Assembly (NCBI RefSeq): GCF_900177345.1
Contig: NZ_FWZT01000012.1
Location: forward strand, 124,001-188,000
Direction: 5' to 3'
Origin: Pseudobacteriovorax antillogorgiicola
Lineage (GTDB): Bacteria; Bdellovibrionota_B; Oligoflexia; Oligoflexales; Oligoflexaceae
DNA length: 64,000 nt
Shown piece after piece: positions 19,024 to 29,981 of the stretch; position 1 is the stretch's first letter; the number at the start of each line of letters is the position of its first letter. The position numbers were made by a program, and so were the translations under genes. The notes below the pieces were generated by a model. That model was not told where the DNA came from. It saw only the letters and a list, made by a program, of their open reading frames with translations, and ran no database searches.

Positions 19024-21006
19024 AAGTTGTACCCCTAATTATCTTACTTAACTCATATCTGGACCGTGCTAGCCGATTTACAAACAATACCTCTTAAAAA
19101 CATGGACACACTATCACACCTCTCCACCTTCCTGTTGATTTGATTTCTGTAGAGAAAGGATAATCCTCCATTCGTCTTAGCTATTAAGGTCCTCTTAGGG
19201 CTTCAATGAACGAACACTAGATTAGCCCTCTAAAAAACCTATCAGTCTTTGAAAGACATCTTCTCAACTCCGCAATGCCGCATATTATTGATCTCTAAAT
19301 CACATATATTTGCACCTATCTACTCGGGATAGTCAGACATCTAGAAAATATATAGGTAAGAAATCTCTTACCTATATACGCTGACGCTACTACAAAAACT
19401 ACCCCTATCACCTCTAGTTAATGACTTCAAAATACAACCTTTACTATCAATCACATCCCTATGCATTGTTTTGCAGTCATTGACACCTTTTACCCTTACA
19501 AGGATTCCCTATGGTAGTATCTGTGTCATTAGACGAAACCTCAATGTAGAACGAAGCAAAAAACAATTGCCTCTCACACATTACCTGTTGGTTGAGTTGC
19601 TATTATTAACGAGTTCGTCATAGTTCGACAAAACTAAAGCTATACCAGATTATCGTTTTTGAACTAGAAAGTTAAATACCATAGAATTTTTTGAGGCGAA
19701 GGCAGTACACTCGTATTTCTAGCAGTATTTAATTCTATAGCAAGATGGGAGCGTTCTATTGGAGGCCAGCGAGATCAGCATTGTCTACATGGACCTTTAG
19801 TTGTTGGTACAATTTCTCTCGTTATATGTAATGGACGCTTCAAATCAGAGCTCAAGCATTCTTGCTATACAAAACATGGTTTGAAAATTTTGCAGTTCCA
19901 TCATCACCATATTAAACACTCATGCCTTCAATAGGAACGTTCTTCTCGTGAATCAGGCCTCTTGACCCATTTGTTCGCTCGTTCTTCCTCTAGAAAGACT
20001 TCTTAGTATTTGTACAGAAAAGCAAACGACTCATCATAGTTGGTGCCCAATAGCGAAGTCTGCCGCAGACTAGAACTGTCCAATCAATTTGCCCCTCGCT
20101 GAGAAGCTTATTATCAGCGTCGCACTACAATCTACCTGGAACAAGGCTTGAATAGTGAAAGCTGTACGAAAATAGAAGAACTCTTAACGTTTTGATCACA
20201 GCCAGAAGCTTCTTCATAACTATTGCTATCTCTGCAGTTAAAGGATTTGGATGACAAAAATGCATTAGCAATACTGTTTATATTCGTCAACTAAAATATA
20301 AGAAAATAGTTTTCAACTATCGAATAGTATTTGATAAAAGCACTAACACACATTTTGACGTATAAACACGAATGCTCCCACTAGCAATAAGAGCCAACCT
20401 CCTGAAAAGTTTAACTTTGATGCAGATAAGTCGGAAGGAATATTTGTGCGAGGAACTGTGATCAATTGAAAGGTGGTAGCCTAGCCCCAACTGAGGTTAC
20501 TATTGCTTAACCAATTCCCACTGGTAGCCTTCCTTGATTTTTGACGCCTTACCTTACTTCTTAGTGACTTTACACGGTCTAATGACCCTTTCTTCCATGA
20601 TTGCTTCTATAATTCTCTGGACAATAGGATACCCTTGTTTGACAAAGTCCAAGACTGGACCGATGAGTAGGCATGAATGGAATCAACCTTGCTGTTAAAA
20701 GGAGCTTAAATACTTTTTCTCAGTCATATCTATTCCAGTCACGATATTTTCCTCATAGCTATACCTAAGCTCTTGAAGCCTAGTGAACCCTTTATCTTCC
20801 TGTGTCCCAATAAAATAAAGGATACTGCATAAACCACTAGGATTAGCATTTGCTCATTATGAGCACACTCGATTAGTTGCGGTATTAAAGTAATTTTAGG
20901 AATCGAGAGATTCCAATTCAATAATTCACAAAATGTGTGTTACTTTCGCGCCACCAGAACAAGCTGACTGACCAGCCAGTTATCTTGGTCCAACGAAAGG
21001 ATACTT
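19024..21006. other. 2-kb gene-poor stretch
   Basis: No frame longer than about 60 codons and none with a recognisable product. A 60-codon minus-strand frame at 20739-20921 contains a hydrophobic segment but has no good start signal. The sequence looks like decayed intergenic DNA, with stops in all frames. The last 60 bp hold the ribosome-binding site (CGAAAGG) of the beta-barrel gene. Confidence 0.45.
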
Positions 21007-21864
21007 ATGAGAATTAGATATTACCTGTTGTTATCACTAGTATCACTAAGCAGCAAAGAGTCCGCCGCAGCCGAAGGTCGTTTCGGGGAGACGTCCTCAG
21101 TGAATGATAAGACAAGGCCATGGTCAATCGCTATCACTTCCTCATACAGCGAGACTCCTATCAGTGAAAGCGATTCCGCTCACGTGCGAGGCTATGCTCT
21201 TCGACTACTAGGGACTTACAAGCTCACTCTACCTAAACTTTCATGGCTTTCAGATCAGCCAACCATTAGTGCATCGCTAACGTATGCAGACGAAATAGGG
21301 TACGAAGATAACGAGTCGAACCTACAGAACTCAACCGTAACCCTTTCAGCCATTGAATACCTCATTAATAGTCAGATCAGATTCTCAGCGCCTATCAATT
21401 TAACTTTAGGTACTAATTCTAGTTCCCGTAACTATGATAGCTTGCTAGGTGCAATGGCAATAAGTCCAGGAGTTACATACGAGTCTCCACTTAATAGGCT
21501 AAATCTCGCTTTTCAGACTATTCTAGGACGCTACCTTCATAAATATGATAGCAATGAGGGTGGGCTCTACAACCCAAAATCTGTCTATAGAATCAAAATT
21601 AGCGGCATTTATACGCTCGGCAAATTTTCATTCGGCTTGTCTGGTAGTAATACCACACGTTACTTAAACGACAACTCAAAGGAAGATGATTTCTACACAG
21701 GATCCGCTTCTTTATCATACTCAATGAGCCTCCCTATTAGCTATTCACTGGCTATCAGCAAGAACAAAGATCGCACGTTTGACTATAATGGCACCACCCC
21801 GAACATAAATTTTAAGTACGCTGAACATAGCTTAGTAACCGTGTCTATCACGTACAAGCTGTAG
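21007..21864 (+). CDS. Predicted outer-membrane beta-barrel protein
   Basis: A 285-residue protein with a signal peptide (MRIRYYLLLSLVSLSSKESAAAE). The rest consists of alternating polar/hydrophobic strands separated by short acidic turns (for example PTISASLTYADEIGYED, KFSFGLSGSNTTRYLND, PISYSLAISKNKDRTFD), ending VSITYKL, as expected for a 10-12-stranded outer-membrane barrel. No specific family recognised. The metalloprotease lipoprotein gene starts 26 bp downstream with a good ribosome-binding site, so the two form an operon; the barrel may help display or export the protease, which is inference. Confidence 0.68.
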   Translation: MRIRYYLLLSLVSLSSKESAAAEGRFGETSSVNDKTRPWSIAITSSYSETPISESDSAHVRGYALRLLGTYKLTLPKLSWLSDQPTISASLTYADEIGYEDNESNLQNSTVTLSAIEYLINSQIRFSAPINLTLGTNSSSRNYDSLLGAMAISPGVTYESPLNRLNLAFQTILGRYLHKYDSNEGGLYNPKSVYRIKISGIYTLGKFSFGLSGSNTTRYLNDNSKEDDFYTGSASLSYSMSLPISYSLAISKNKDRTFDYNGTTPNINFKYAEHSLVTVSITYKL

Positions 21865-21890
21865 ATTATTTAAGTTGCAAAGGAGTTTTT

Positions 21891-24800
21891 ATGACTAGAT
21901 TTCTATCTTCTAAACCAGTAGCCTTAGCATTGATGCTTGTCGTCACTGCCTTGCCAGCTTGCCAGAAAAAGAGATCTCCAGAGTTCGTTCAGGGTGATGG
22001 CGATGGACTTTATTCAATTGAAAGCCTGGTAAATCAAACTTTTGAAATAGAGACTGGTACTAAGATCAAAGATGGTCTTGCAAACGTTACAACAGCTACC
22101 AACCTCATTGTTAATGGTGAAAAACAAGTTCTTAACCATGTTGATATCGTCGAATTCTTTCTCAATGACCCCAGGTTCAATGTCAATTCCTCAAACGTAC
22201 TATATGACTTTTTTGGCAAGGCCAACACCAAGTATGAAGCAAGATATTCACTTACAGAAAACCACCTTATTGTGAATAAAGTTGCTGCCGAAGATGAGAT
22301 TCCTTCCAGTGAGAAAACATACGCCCAGGTACTTGCCGATGGACGCTATGCAGTACCCATGTTTGGGTTTCCAATCTCGAAGTATCGCATAGAGAACGTT
22401 CAGGACTCCCGTGGTAAGAGCACGAATCAAAAAACTAAGATCGCGGAGGATTTTCTATCTCAATCGACCCACGTAACTGTAGATGTAGGAAGAGTAGAGA
22501 TCTTTGAATCCCTTGACAAGCGAGACCTGTTCCCTGCTGACTTCTTTAAAGAGGGTGAAGCTTGGTTCTATGAAAAGACTCTCGTTGATCGCCCATCAGG
22601 AGTTCTTCGAGATGTTGATGGAGACGGTAGAACATACGAAAGTGAGCTTGGGCATCAATACTCTTCAGGGAAAATTGGATTTAAGCTCACTCAAAGCTCA
22701 ATCATTGCCTTCGACCTAAATATTGCAGAAGAAATCCCAGAAGAGCGGAGTAAAAAAATTCTATTCGAACTTCCAGTAGAATGGCTGGATTTCCGTTTAA
22801 AACAAAGCAAACTGGCAGAAGTTGAGCTAAAAGATGGCGTGATTGGCTCTCGACCATGGCAAGAGCGATCTTTCGCGAGACTTTCCCTAAAACGTGCTGA
22901 TCGCCTAGATGCTGCAAACGAAGATAGCCAAAAAATTGAGCTTCTGGAGATTGATGATGACTATTTTGGTTTCAAAATTTTCAATTCGGAAACACAGAAT
23001 ACCATCATGTTTTCTTTTGCAAAACAAACAGACCCTAAAAAACCCAGAGTATACCCACTGACAGACTTTCAAAACTTTGGCTATTTTGAAACTACCAAAG
23101 CTACTATCAAAGGTGACGTCAACAACAATCGGATTGACGAGCAAAATGCTGGTCGTTTCCTCAACAGAATCTATCCTAAGAAGGGTGAGAATACTGTTAA
23201 GATCTACCTTACGAAAGACTCAGCAAAGCACCCCGATGGTGATTATGCTAAGGCTGTAGAAGCTGCGGTTGCATCTTGGAACAAGGCTTTCTCAGCTGCC
23301 AATGCTGGATTCACCTTGGAATTTGCTGGATCAGAAGACAAGGATCGCGTTGAAAATGGTGATGTTCGCTATCACAAAGTAGCTATCTATGCCGAAGACA
23401 GAATTTCAAAGTTGCTTGGTTTCGGACCTTCCTTGCAAGACTCTACGACAGGAGAAACTTTCTCTTCAACAAACCATATCTACCTACGCAACTATAAAAA
23501 TGAATTAAAAAGATCAATTCAGCAGTTCATTTACTGGCAACTGGGTGCCTATGATGGACTTGCAATCGATTCTATAGAATCTCTAATCGGAACTCAAGCT
23601 CTAGCATCCGAAGCTAGATCTAACTTTGACCGAGGTCTAGCCTTTACGAGCATGAGTAGTCAATTTTCAAGACTTATAGATGAAGACTCAACAGTAAATG
23701 TTGATTATGACACAGACACCCCACTCACCTTAGGGATGTCGAAACCAAACCTTGATGGCAGAATGTGTGAATTCCTAGAAAACAGCCTTCCTATAACTGT
23801 GAAGAAAATCAAGGAGAAATGCTATCAACTTAAAGATGGTAAACCAACACTTTTTGCAACGTACCTGGAACTAATTAAATCTGAAAGAGATGCTGGCAAC
23901 CCCAAGTATTCACTCACGCTCACTAGTAATGGACAAGAAATAGATGAAAAATCAGCACTAGAGGACTGCGCCTCCAGACTGATTGGCGACAAGCTACGAG
24001 CGACTATGGTTCATGAATTTGGTCACAACTACGGCTTGCGCCATAACTTTGCCGGTTCATCCGATGCTAAGAACTTTAGTAAGGACGAAGACACCCAAGA
24101 AAATCAGACGTCTACTTCAGTTATGGACTACGCTCATTCAGACGCTGATCGAATTGTTAATCTCGGCTCCTACGACTTTGCCGCTGTAAAGTATGCATAT
24201 GGCAACAAAGTAGACTTAATCAACAGTACTGGTGAACTTCTTGAAGTGTCTATACTAGATGGTGAGTCACTTAAAGAAGTTGAGGAGAGACATCCTGGAT
24301 ACTTTGTTAAGCCATATAAGTTTTGTACTGACGATCATCTCGTCACCGGCGATGTCTATCGCTTCCAAATTAGCGATTACGATCCAATGTGTCGAAAATG
24401 GGATGAAGGCGGCACACCAAAACAGGTTGTTGAAGATGTCGCAAGACGTTTCCAAGCAAGAGTCCTAACGAACAGCCGCCTCCTCGATCGCGTAGAATCG
24501 CAGAGTCCATCTAGCTTCGAAAACTATGCAACTCGCTCCTATTTCTCGCATATGAAGCAGATCTATGATTACTTCCGATGGCTACTAGTGGAAAAAGACC
24601 CGACAGCTGTTTTTTCGGATCTCTGGGACCTTGAGGACATGTCTGTTTCTACCTATGAAAGGATGGTAGCCAAGAAGGTAGTCTTAGATAAGAATCTAGA
24701 AGAATATTATGAGGGTGCCGAACTCGTAAAAGAAATACTGTTGGATATCGTTAGGACAAACAACAAGTACTGCTTACTATCAGACGAAAATGACCCTCAA

Positions 24801-25829
24801 TCAGTCCCGCTTGCATTAGGATTTGGAGCGATTAGAAACCAGCTTGCTAGAACGGGCAATTTGGTCAACAACTGTGCTCAAGTTTCAATTCCAGAAGAAT
24901 GGTATACCGATTTTCAAAAGTCGATCCGGTCAGACTTTGATGAAGGCCAACCTGTTAGTTTAGTCACGACTCAGTTTGGCCTCGTGCACGAAGATCTTAT
25001 CTCCCCGGATCCACAGGATGATCGAGGATTAGTTAAAAGTGAAATTGGCTTTGGAGCAACCAAGAAGGCTGCACTTGCCACCATTTTCGCTGACCAGTAT
25101 AAACTGGTAAAAGGCAGCAAAACTTATAATGTCCAGGCTACTATCGATATATGGGATGCCAAATTCGCCCCTAGGATTGCTCAGGACCCTAGAATAAAGA
25201 GTGAGCTTCTTACATTCGTACTCGACCGATCCATGTACGGAATTAGAATGACTGGAGATGGTAGCAACGAAAAACATTTACTCTTTGGAACAGTGGATAG
25301 AGACTACTACCCGGTTTTCAAAGACGACTCTGAATATCTTAAAAAAATGATATCCGGTCTGAAAGGAGTTCTTTCCGACAATGAAAAGAAGCCCTTTAAG
25401 GAGGATGATGTTAGACGATCAGATGATTCCGAAACATACAAGTCCAGCCAGGGATACGACCCTGCCGCATACAGTGTACTTGTTAAGGGCTTCGCTCATA
25501 CATTCTACAACAAGAGAATCAACCCCCATAGCTTCGTCATAGCCCAAAAATTAAATCTCCTCTACGCTGCTAGGGAGGCTCACTTAGAGAACCTAGATTT
25601 AAGCGACAGTGATAAAGTGCGAAAAGACAGGCAAGCAGTTGTCCAGAAGATTATTGACAATCGACTTTATCCAGAAATGAGCCGAGCCAATCTTCGAACA
25701 CGATCAGCAGATTTTTATGTTCAAGAATATAATAAACTTGCTCAACTAGGCCAGTACTTCGATAACCAGTCCTCGGAGGTCCAAGCCCAGATAGAGCTTC
25801 TCGAAGCGCTCATTAACCTTCCCAAATAG
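21891..25829 (+). CDS. Large metzincin-type zinc metalloprotease lipoprotein
   Basis: A 1312-residue lipoprotein: signal peptide ending ALPAC (Cys24). The catalytic motif is HEFGHNYGLRH at residues 708-718, an HExxHxxGxxH zinc site, and the Met-turn SVMDY with Met745 follows 30 residues later, which identifies a metzincin. It resembles the large zinc-dependent metalloproteases annotated as DUF4953/DUF5117 in Gram-negative bacteria, which are also around 800-1300 residues. An EF-hand-like DVDGDGRTYESE near residue 240 may bind calcium. It would sit on the cell surface or periplasmic face, digesting external protein. Transcribed with the beta-barrel gene; ends 20 bp before a strong hairpin. Confidence 0.88.
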   Translation: MTRFLSSKPVALALMLVVTALPACQKKRSPEFVQGDGDGLYSIESLVNQTFEIETGTKIKDGLANVTTATNLIVNGEKQVLNHVDIVEFFLNDPRFNVNSSNVLYDFFGKANTKYEARYSLTENHLIVNKVAAEDEIPSSEKTYAQVLADGRYAVPMFGFPISKYRIENVQDSRGKSTNQKTKIAEDFLSQSTHVTVDVGRVEIFESLDKRDLFPADFFKEGEAWFYEKTLVDRPSGVLRDVDGDGRTYESELGHQYSSGKIGFKLTQSSIIAFDLNIAEEIPEERSKKILFELPVEWLDFRLKQSKLAEVELKDGVIGSRPWQERSFARLSLKRADRLDAANEDSQKIELLEIDDDYFGFKIFNSETQNTIMFSFAKQTDPKKPRVYPLTDFQNFGYFETTKATIKGDVNNNRIDEQNAGRFLNRIYPKKGENTVKIYLTKDSAKHPDGDYAKAVEAAVASWNKAFSAANAGFTLEFAGSEDKDRVENGDVRYHKVAIYAEDRISKLLGFGPSLQDSTTGETFSSTNHIYLRNYKNELKRSIQQFIYWQLGAYDGLAIDSIESLIGTQALASEARSNFDRGLAFTSMSSQFSRLIDEDSTVNVDYDTDTPLTLGMSKPNLDGRMCEFLENSLPITVKKIKEKCYQLKDGKPTLFATYLELIKSERDAGNPKYSLTLTSNGQEIDEKSALEDCASRLIGDKLRATMVHEFGHNYGLRHNFAGSSDAKNFSKDEDTQENQTSTSVMDYAHSDADRIVNLGSYDFAAVKYAYGNKVDLINSTGELLEVSILDGESLKEVEERHPGYFVKPYKFCTDDHLVTGDVYRFQISDYDPMCRKWDEGGTPKQVVEDVARRFQARVLTNSRLLDRVESQSPSSFENYATRSYFSHMKQIYDYFRWLLVEKDPTAVFSDLWDLEDMSVSTYERMVAKKVVLDKNLEEYYEGAELVKEILLDIVRTNNKYCLLSDENDPQSVPLALGFGAIRNQLARTGNLVNNCAQVSIPEEWYTDFQKSIRSDFDEGQPVSLVTTQFGLVHEDLISPDPQDDRGLVKSEIGFGATKKAALATIFADQYKLVKGSKTYNVQATIDIWDAKFAPRIAQDPRIKSELLTFVLDRSMYGIRMTGDGSNEKHLLFGTVDRDYYPVFKDDSEYLKKMISGLKGVLSDNEKKPFKEDDVRRSDDSETYKSSQGYDPAAYSVLVKGFAHTFYNKRINPHSFVIAQKLNLLYAAREAHLENLDLSDSDKVRKDRQAVVQKIIDNRLYPEMSRANLRTRSADFYVQEYNKLAQLGQYFDNQSSEVQAQIELLEALINLPK

Positions 25830-25849
25830 ATCTAGTCATTACATAGAAC

Positions 25850-25880
25850 ACAGATACTTAGCTTTCGGCTAAGTATCTGT
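25850..25880. terminator. Hairpin between convergent genes
   Basis: Perfect 13-bp stem (ACAGATACTTAGC paired with GCTAAGTATCTGT) with loop TTTCG. It lies 21 bp after the metalloprotease stop and about 100 bp before the end of the convergent LysR gene. The following T-tract is weak, so termination is probable rather than certain. Confidence 0.7.
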
Positions 25881-25978
25881 TAGGTGTCTTTGGTTGAAGC
25901 TGTGATATCATATAAATAGAAACGAAAGATGACATGATCTGAAATATGTTTATCGCACCAACATATCATATCAGCTAC

Positions 25979-26911
25979 TTATTTGTTAAGACGTTCGAAG
26001 TATTCATAGTTTCTGATGGGTTTTTGTGCATCCTTAAGATAGTTAAGAAAGATCCGCGTCCTTTTTGGTAGGAAAGAGCTATCTCGAAAAACAGCATAAA
26101 CAGCTGAATCGTTAATAATTTCCTCGTGTATATCTATCAGGGTTAGCTTTTTTTCCTTTATATATCTCTCTATGTCCCATATAGATCGGATAGCAATACC
26201 AAAGTTTTGTAAGCACATTTCATTGATTGTTTGACCCGAATTTGTAGTTATTCTCGGCTTTGGAAAAAATTGCTTTAAAGTCTTATCTTTAGAACTCAAT
26301 ACGGCCTGACCATGAGATTCTAAAAAAAAGACTGGGTAATCCAGTAGGTCGGAAGATGTCTCTATTGGAGGTCTATTTTCCAAGAATGATGGAGTCGAAC
26401 AAACCACAAGCTTATTATCTTCGATTTTGAATGCCTTCATACTTGAGTCGGAAGGTTTATAGATCCTTATCGCCAGATCAAGCCCCTCTTCAACCAAATT
26501 GAGAAAGCTATTTGTCAGAACAAGATCGAATTCTATTTTTGGATAAATAGAATTAAATTCCTTTATAACAGGAATCAACCGTGCGTTCGCATAGGTTTCC
26601 GAAGATGAAATTTTTATGGTGCCACTGATATCTTCAACATTGGTATCTCTATCATCAAATAAAACATCAATCTCTCTTAGGCCATCAAGCAATGGCTCAG
26701 TCTTCAATAGTAAGTGTTGACCTTCTTCTGTAAGTGAGATCTGCCTCGTAGTTCTATGAAAAAGACTAACACCCAATAGATTCTCGAGTTGGCTAATTTT
26801 CTTTGATACGACTGACGAGGTTACACCTAAGGACTGAGCTGCCTTGGAGAAACTTCGAAAATGGTGAGCTTTATTGAATACTTCAAATAGAAAGAGATCT
26901 TGTACCTTCAT
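25979..26911 (-). CDS. LysR-family transcriptional regulator
   Basis: A 310-residue LysR protein. The N-terminal winged HTH is typical (FRSFSKAAQSLGVTSSVVSKKISQLE, then LLGVSLFHRTTRQISLTEEG), followed by the two-lobed effector-binding domain. The start at 26911 gives MKVQDLFLFEVF; an in-frame ATG three codons upstream is equally possible. It is divergent from the old yellow enzyme gene, with about 100 bp between the starts, the usual arrangement in which the LysR protein controls its neighbour and itself. The effector is unknown; NemR-controlled OYEs respond to electrophiles, but that regulator is of a different family. Confidence 0.9.
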   Translation of the reverse strand: MKVQDLFLFEVFNKAHHFRSFSKAAQSLGVTSSVVSKKISQLENLLGVSLFHRTTRQISLTEEGQHLLLKTEPLLDGLREIDVLFDDRDTNVEDISGTIKISSSETYANARLIPVIKEFNSIYPKIEFDLVLTNSFLNLVEEGLDLAIRIYKPSDSSMKAFKIEDNKLVVCSTPSFLENRPPIETSSDLLDYPVFFLESHGQAVLSSKDKTLKQFFPKPRITTNSGQTINEMCLQNFGIAIRSIWDIERYIKEKKLTLIDIHEEIINDSAVYAVFRDSSFLPKRTRIFLNYLKDAQKPIRNYEYFERLNK

Positions 26912-27009
26912 AAATTCCATTCTGGAAAATGTTTTATTCCAAATCAATTATTTATTTCAACCCGTTTTTATACGACTATGGCAATGGAAGTCAAAACAGG
27001 AGTGAAAAT

Positions 27010-28137
27010 TTGAGCAGTTTGATATTTAGCGAAATAGAACTGGGAAGGCTAGTACTAAGGAACCGATTCGTCATGGCCCCGATGACACGATGTAGATCCT
27101 CCCAACCTGGAGATATTCCGAATGAGTTGATGGCCAAATACTACTCTCAAAGAGCAGACCATACTGGATTGATCATAAGCGAGGCCAGTCAAATATCTGC
27201 CCAGGGCAAAGGCTATTCTAGAACACCCGGAATCTTCACGAAAGAGCAAACCGAAGGTTGGAAGAAGACAACTGAACTTGTTCATAAGAAAGGAAGTAAG
27301 ATCTTTCTGCAGCTTTGGCATGTTGGACGCATGTCTCACGAAAGCTTTCATGAAGATAGGCAGACTGTAGGACCCTCCTCAATCAAACCTAATGCGCGAG
27401 TATGGGTTATTGGGGAAGATGGTGTTGGAAAAATGATCGAATGCCCAATACCTTTAGAGCTCACTAAAAGGCAGATTCGAGATATTATAAGCAACTTTAG
27501 ATTGGCCGCAAGGAACGCTATAGAAGCAGGATTCGATGGAGTAGAAATTCACGGAGCCAATGGCTATCTAATCGACCAGTTCCTTCGTCGCTCGTCAAAC
27601 CTGAGACGTGATGACTATGGAGGATCTATTGAAAACAGAACTCGTTTCGCCTATGAAGTAGCAGAAGCTGTTTCTGATGAGGTAGGAAATCATCGCACCG
27701 GTATCCGATTATCACCCTTCATAAAGCAGCGTGGAATGGATGATGAAGAGGCCATTGATACGATACTTAGTCTATCAAAACGTTTGGATCAATTAGGCTT
27801 GATATATATTCATTTGGCTGAGGCAGACTGGGATGATGCCCCTGATATTGATATTAGCTTTCGTCAAAAAATCCGCCAAGTCTATAGAGGAAGGATCATT
27901 GTAGCTGGGAATTATTCAACTGAAAGAGGAGAAAGACTCATAAATAGCGGCCTCGTAGATCTGATCGCCTTTGGTCGGCCGTACATCGCGAACCCAGACT
28001 TTCCGATAAGAATAAAGAATGGCTGGGGATTGGCTGACTACGACCCGAACACATTGTTCGGAGGTGCAGGTGAGGGGTACACGAGTTATCAGGGCTATAC
28101 TCAAAAGTCGGATCAAGTTAATCCAACTCACTTCTAA
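27010..28137 (+). CDS. Old yellow enzyme-type FMN alkene reductase (NemA-like)
   Basis: A 375-residue flavin enzyme of the OYE family, which reduces activated C=C bonds or nitroesters with NAD(P)H. I chose the TTG at 27010 because AGGAG lies seven bases upstream and the protein then begins LIFSEIELGRLVLRNRFVM, matching family N-termini; the longer frame adds 27 unsupported residues. Diagnostic segments are MAPMTRCRS, LQLWHVGRMSH, the substrate-binding His/Asn pair in IHGANGYLIDQFL, and the phosphate-binding GRPYIANPDFP. The CDS is divergent from the LysR gene, which probably regulates it. Confidence 0.9.
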   Translation: MSSLIFSEIELGRLVLRNRFVMAPMTRCRSSQPGDIPNELMAKYYSQRADHTGLIISEASQISAQGKGYSRTPGIFTKEQTEGWKKTTELVHKKGSKIFLQLWHVGRMSHESFHEDRQTVGPSSIKPNARVWVIGEDGVGKMIECPIPLELTKRQIRDIISNFRLAARNAIEAGFDGVEIHGANGYLIDQFLRRSSNLRRDDYGGSIENRTRFAYEVAEAVSDEVGNHRTGIRLSPFIKQRGMDDEEAIDTILSLSKRLDQLGLIYIHLAEADWDDAPDIDISFRQKIRQVYRGRIIVAGNYSTERGERLINSGLVDLIAFGRPYIANPDFPIRIKNGWGLADYDPNTLFGGAGEGYTSYQGYTQKSDQVNPTHF

Positions 28138-28716
28138 ATAAGATAATCAATTGGATGGATCGCTTACAAATGGAGCCTCTATTTTATGACAGATGAATAG
28201 TCGAAAGATCTAAGCAGAGGGTTCATGGAGCTCCCAAGACATCTCTGATCTTCAAATGTACACTCTGAGCACATGAAGCTGTATGTCATAGAATTCAAAT
28301 ATTCCCAATTAGGCTAAGCTCCCTTTTTAAACCTCTCCAGATCTGATACCTTTCAATAACAGCTGAGTATCTAAGCAAGAGTACTGGGCGTAGTAAAAAG
28401 AAGCTGCAAAAATACCCAAGGCCTGACTTCCGGCAAGACGTCTTCTGGTGGTCTGTCTGCTCATTTAAAGGCAGACTGTATCATTGATTGGGTAGTCCAA
28501 AATCCTAGCATTTTTCATTACAATTTCCTTTTTGCGAATTTAATAGAACCCTGAAGCTATAGTCTTTAAAGGGTTCTTTATATATTCATATAAGATTATA
28601 ATGTAAAACCTAACTAACCTCATATTCTAATGATTGACTTATAATACCCTTTGATTTAGAAGTATTTCAGATATCACACTAATACTTTATTAAAAGAATT
28701 TGAAATTGGAGGCAGT
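28138..28716. other. Intergenic region upstream of the helical-protein operon
   Basis: About 580 bp with no credible gene. It contains a 7-bp inverted repeat GAACCCT/AGGGTTC at roughly 28546-28577 and an AT-rich tract (TTATAATG near 28596) that may be the operon promoter. A GGAGG ribosome-binding site precedes the ATG at 28717. Confidence 0.4.
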
Positions 28717-29964
28717 ATGGCCATTGGTATCATCGCAGCAACATTGCTCGCGGGACTCACAGCTGCAGACTTTACAATCACAATTGGGGAGATGGCTACG
28801 CAAGGATCATTCATTGACCCTCATATTGATGACCGAATACAGGTTCTAAATATGAAGCATTTAGAAGCCACTTCCTTGCAAACGGAATTCATTGACACTC
28901 TTCGCAAGGTTCAGAGCCAAGCTCAATCTGCTTCGATCTCCATCAACTTTAACCGCCAATCTCTTCAAAATGTTGAGAAACTATTTTCATATATCCCAGA
29001 GTTGCCTGATGAACATCAGGGCTTGCCGGACTTCTCAACTAACAATGAAGCCCTTAACTATATATTAGGCTCACAGAATACTCTCTTGCGTTCATTTCCG
29101 AAGGATGAACTTGTGAAGTATTTTCGCAAGGCAAAATCATTCGCACAAAGGCTAAACCAGATAACGTTAGAGTACTTAGGCCTAGATGAGTTAAGTCTCC
29201 AGGGAAAACAAGTGCTGACAGTTGCAGGCGCTCTGAAGCAACCAACAAACATCAAGAACCTGAAAGTTCTAAAAGCTAGCCTTAAAACAAGAATGAATGC
29301 CGCTCTCTCTGTAGCTAGTATCACGAGTCAAGTCTATGACTCAGTACAAAGAAGGAAAGAGATTGAAGCACGGATAAAAGGCTTACAGAACATCATTGAT
29401 CTGCTGCATGGGCGGCTTCTACCCAAAAATGAAAGCTATAAGGAAGACGTTGATGAAAGTATCCAAGAGGCTGTGATCAGCCTACCTGAACTAAGGAAGT
29501 ATCAAGATCAGCTCCGAGAGATTAAGGACTGGGATCTTCGAGTATATAGAAACATGGCAGAGTATTTCTTTAACTCATATCAAAGCGATGACGACAAATT
29601 GCAGATTTTGCAGAGTAGCGAGAATGAACTTCGAAGAAACTCTTTTCACGAAATCTATCTATACGTATCTGAAAGTGGAGATTTGTCATCTGCAGATCAG
29701 ATTACATGGGATCGCATGAGAGGCCAGCAAGTAAAACTTGTTCCTTTCCTGATAAATGCAAACCTAGATGTGATCACTTTGTCGGTGACTCTACCTGAAG
29801 ATTTCATCAGTGAAAGGAACCGTAATCGAATTCATGAAATGTGTCGCTTGTTTGGCTCCTTGGGATTAGAAACTGTCTACGAGCAATTGACTGACACATT
29901 TGATATCTCAGAGGAAATGGCATCCAAAGTGATACAGAACGACTTAAATGACCACTGTGGCTAA
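28717..29964 (+). CDS. Helical toxin-like protein, paralogue A
   Basis: A 415-residue protein without recognised family. It opens with an uncharged hydrophobic stretch (MAIGIIAATLLAGLTAADF) directly followed by TITIGEMATQGSF, shared almost word for word with the protein at 33438. The rest is nearly all helix: coiled-coil stretches (about 45-75), a helical middle, a moderately hydrophobic segment (NAALSVASITSQVY) near residue 200, then long charged helices (RRKEIEARIKGLQNIIDLLHG). The layout, hydrophobic region flanked by coiled coils, recalls alpha-helical pore-forming toxins, but no sequence family is seen. First gene of a four-gene operon; GGAGG lies upstream. Confidence 0.6.
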   Translation: MAIGIIAATLLAGLTAADFTITIGEMATQGSFIDPHIDDRIQVLNMKHLEATSLQTEFIDTLRKVQSQAQSASISINFNRQSLQNVEKLFSYIPELPDEHQGLPDFSTNNEALNYILGSQNTLLRSFPKDELVKYFRKAKSFAQRLNQITLEYLGLDELSLQGKQVLTVAGALKQPTNIKNLKVLKASLKTRMNAALSVASITSQVYDSVQRRKEIEARIKGLQNIIDLLHGRLLPKNESYKEDVDESIQEAVISLPELRKYQDQLREIKDWDLRVYRNMAEYFFNSYQSDDDKLQILQSSENELRRNSFHEIYLYVSESGDLSSADQITWDRMRGQQVKLVPFLINANLDVITLSVTLPEDFISERNRNRIHEMCRLFGSLGLETVYEQLTDTFDISEEMASKVIQNDLNDHCG

Positions 29965-29981
29965 AGAATAAGGGGTTTATA

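Noticed and set aside
20739-20921. Minus-strand 60-codon frame with a hydrophobic stretch
   Set aside because: No start signal and no partner genes; a frame of this length is expected by chance in 2 kb of AT-rich DNA.
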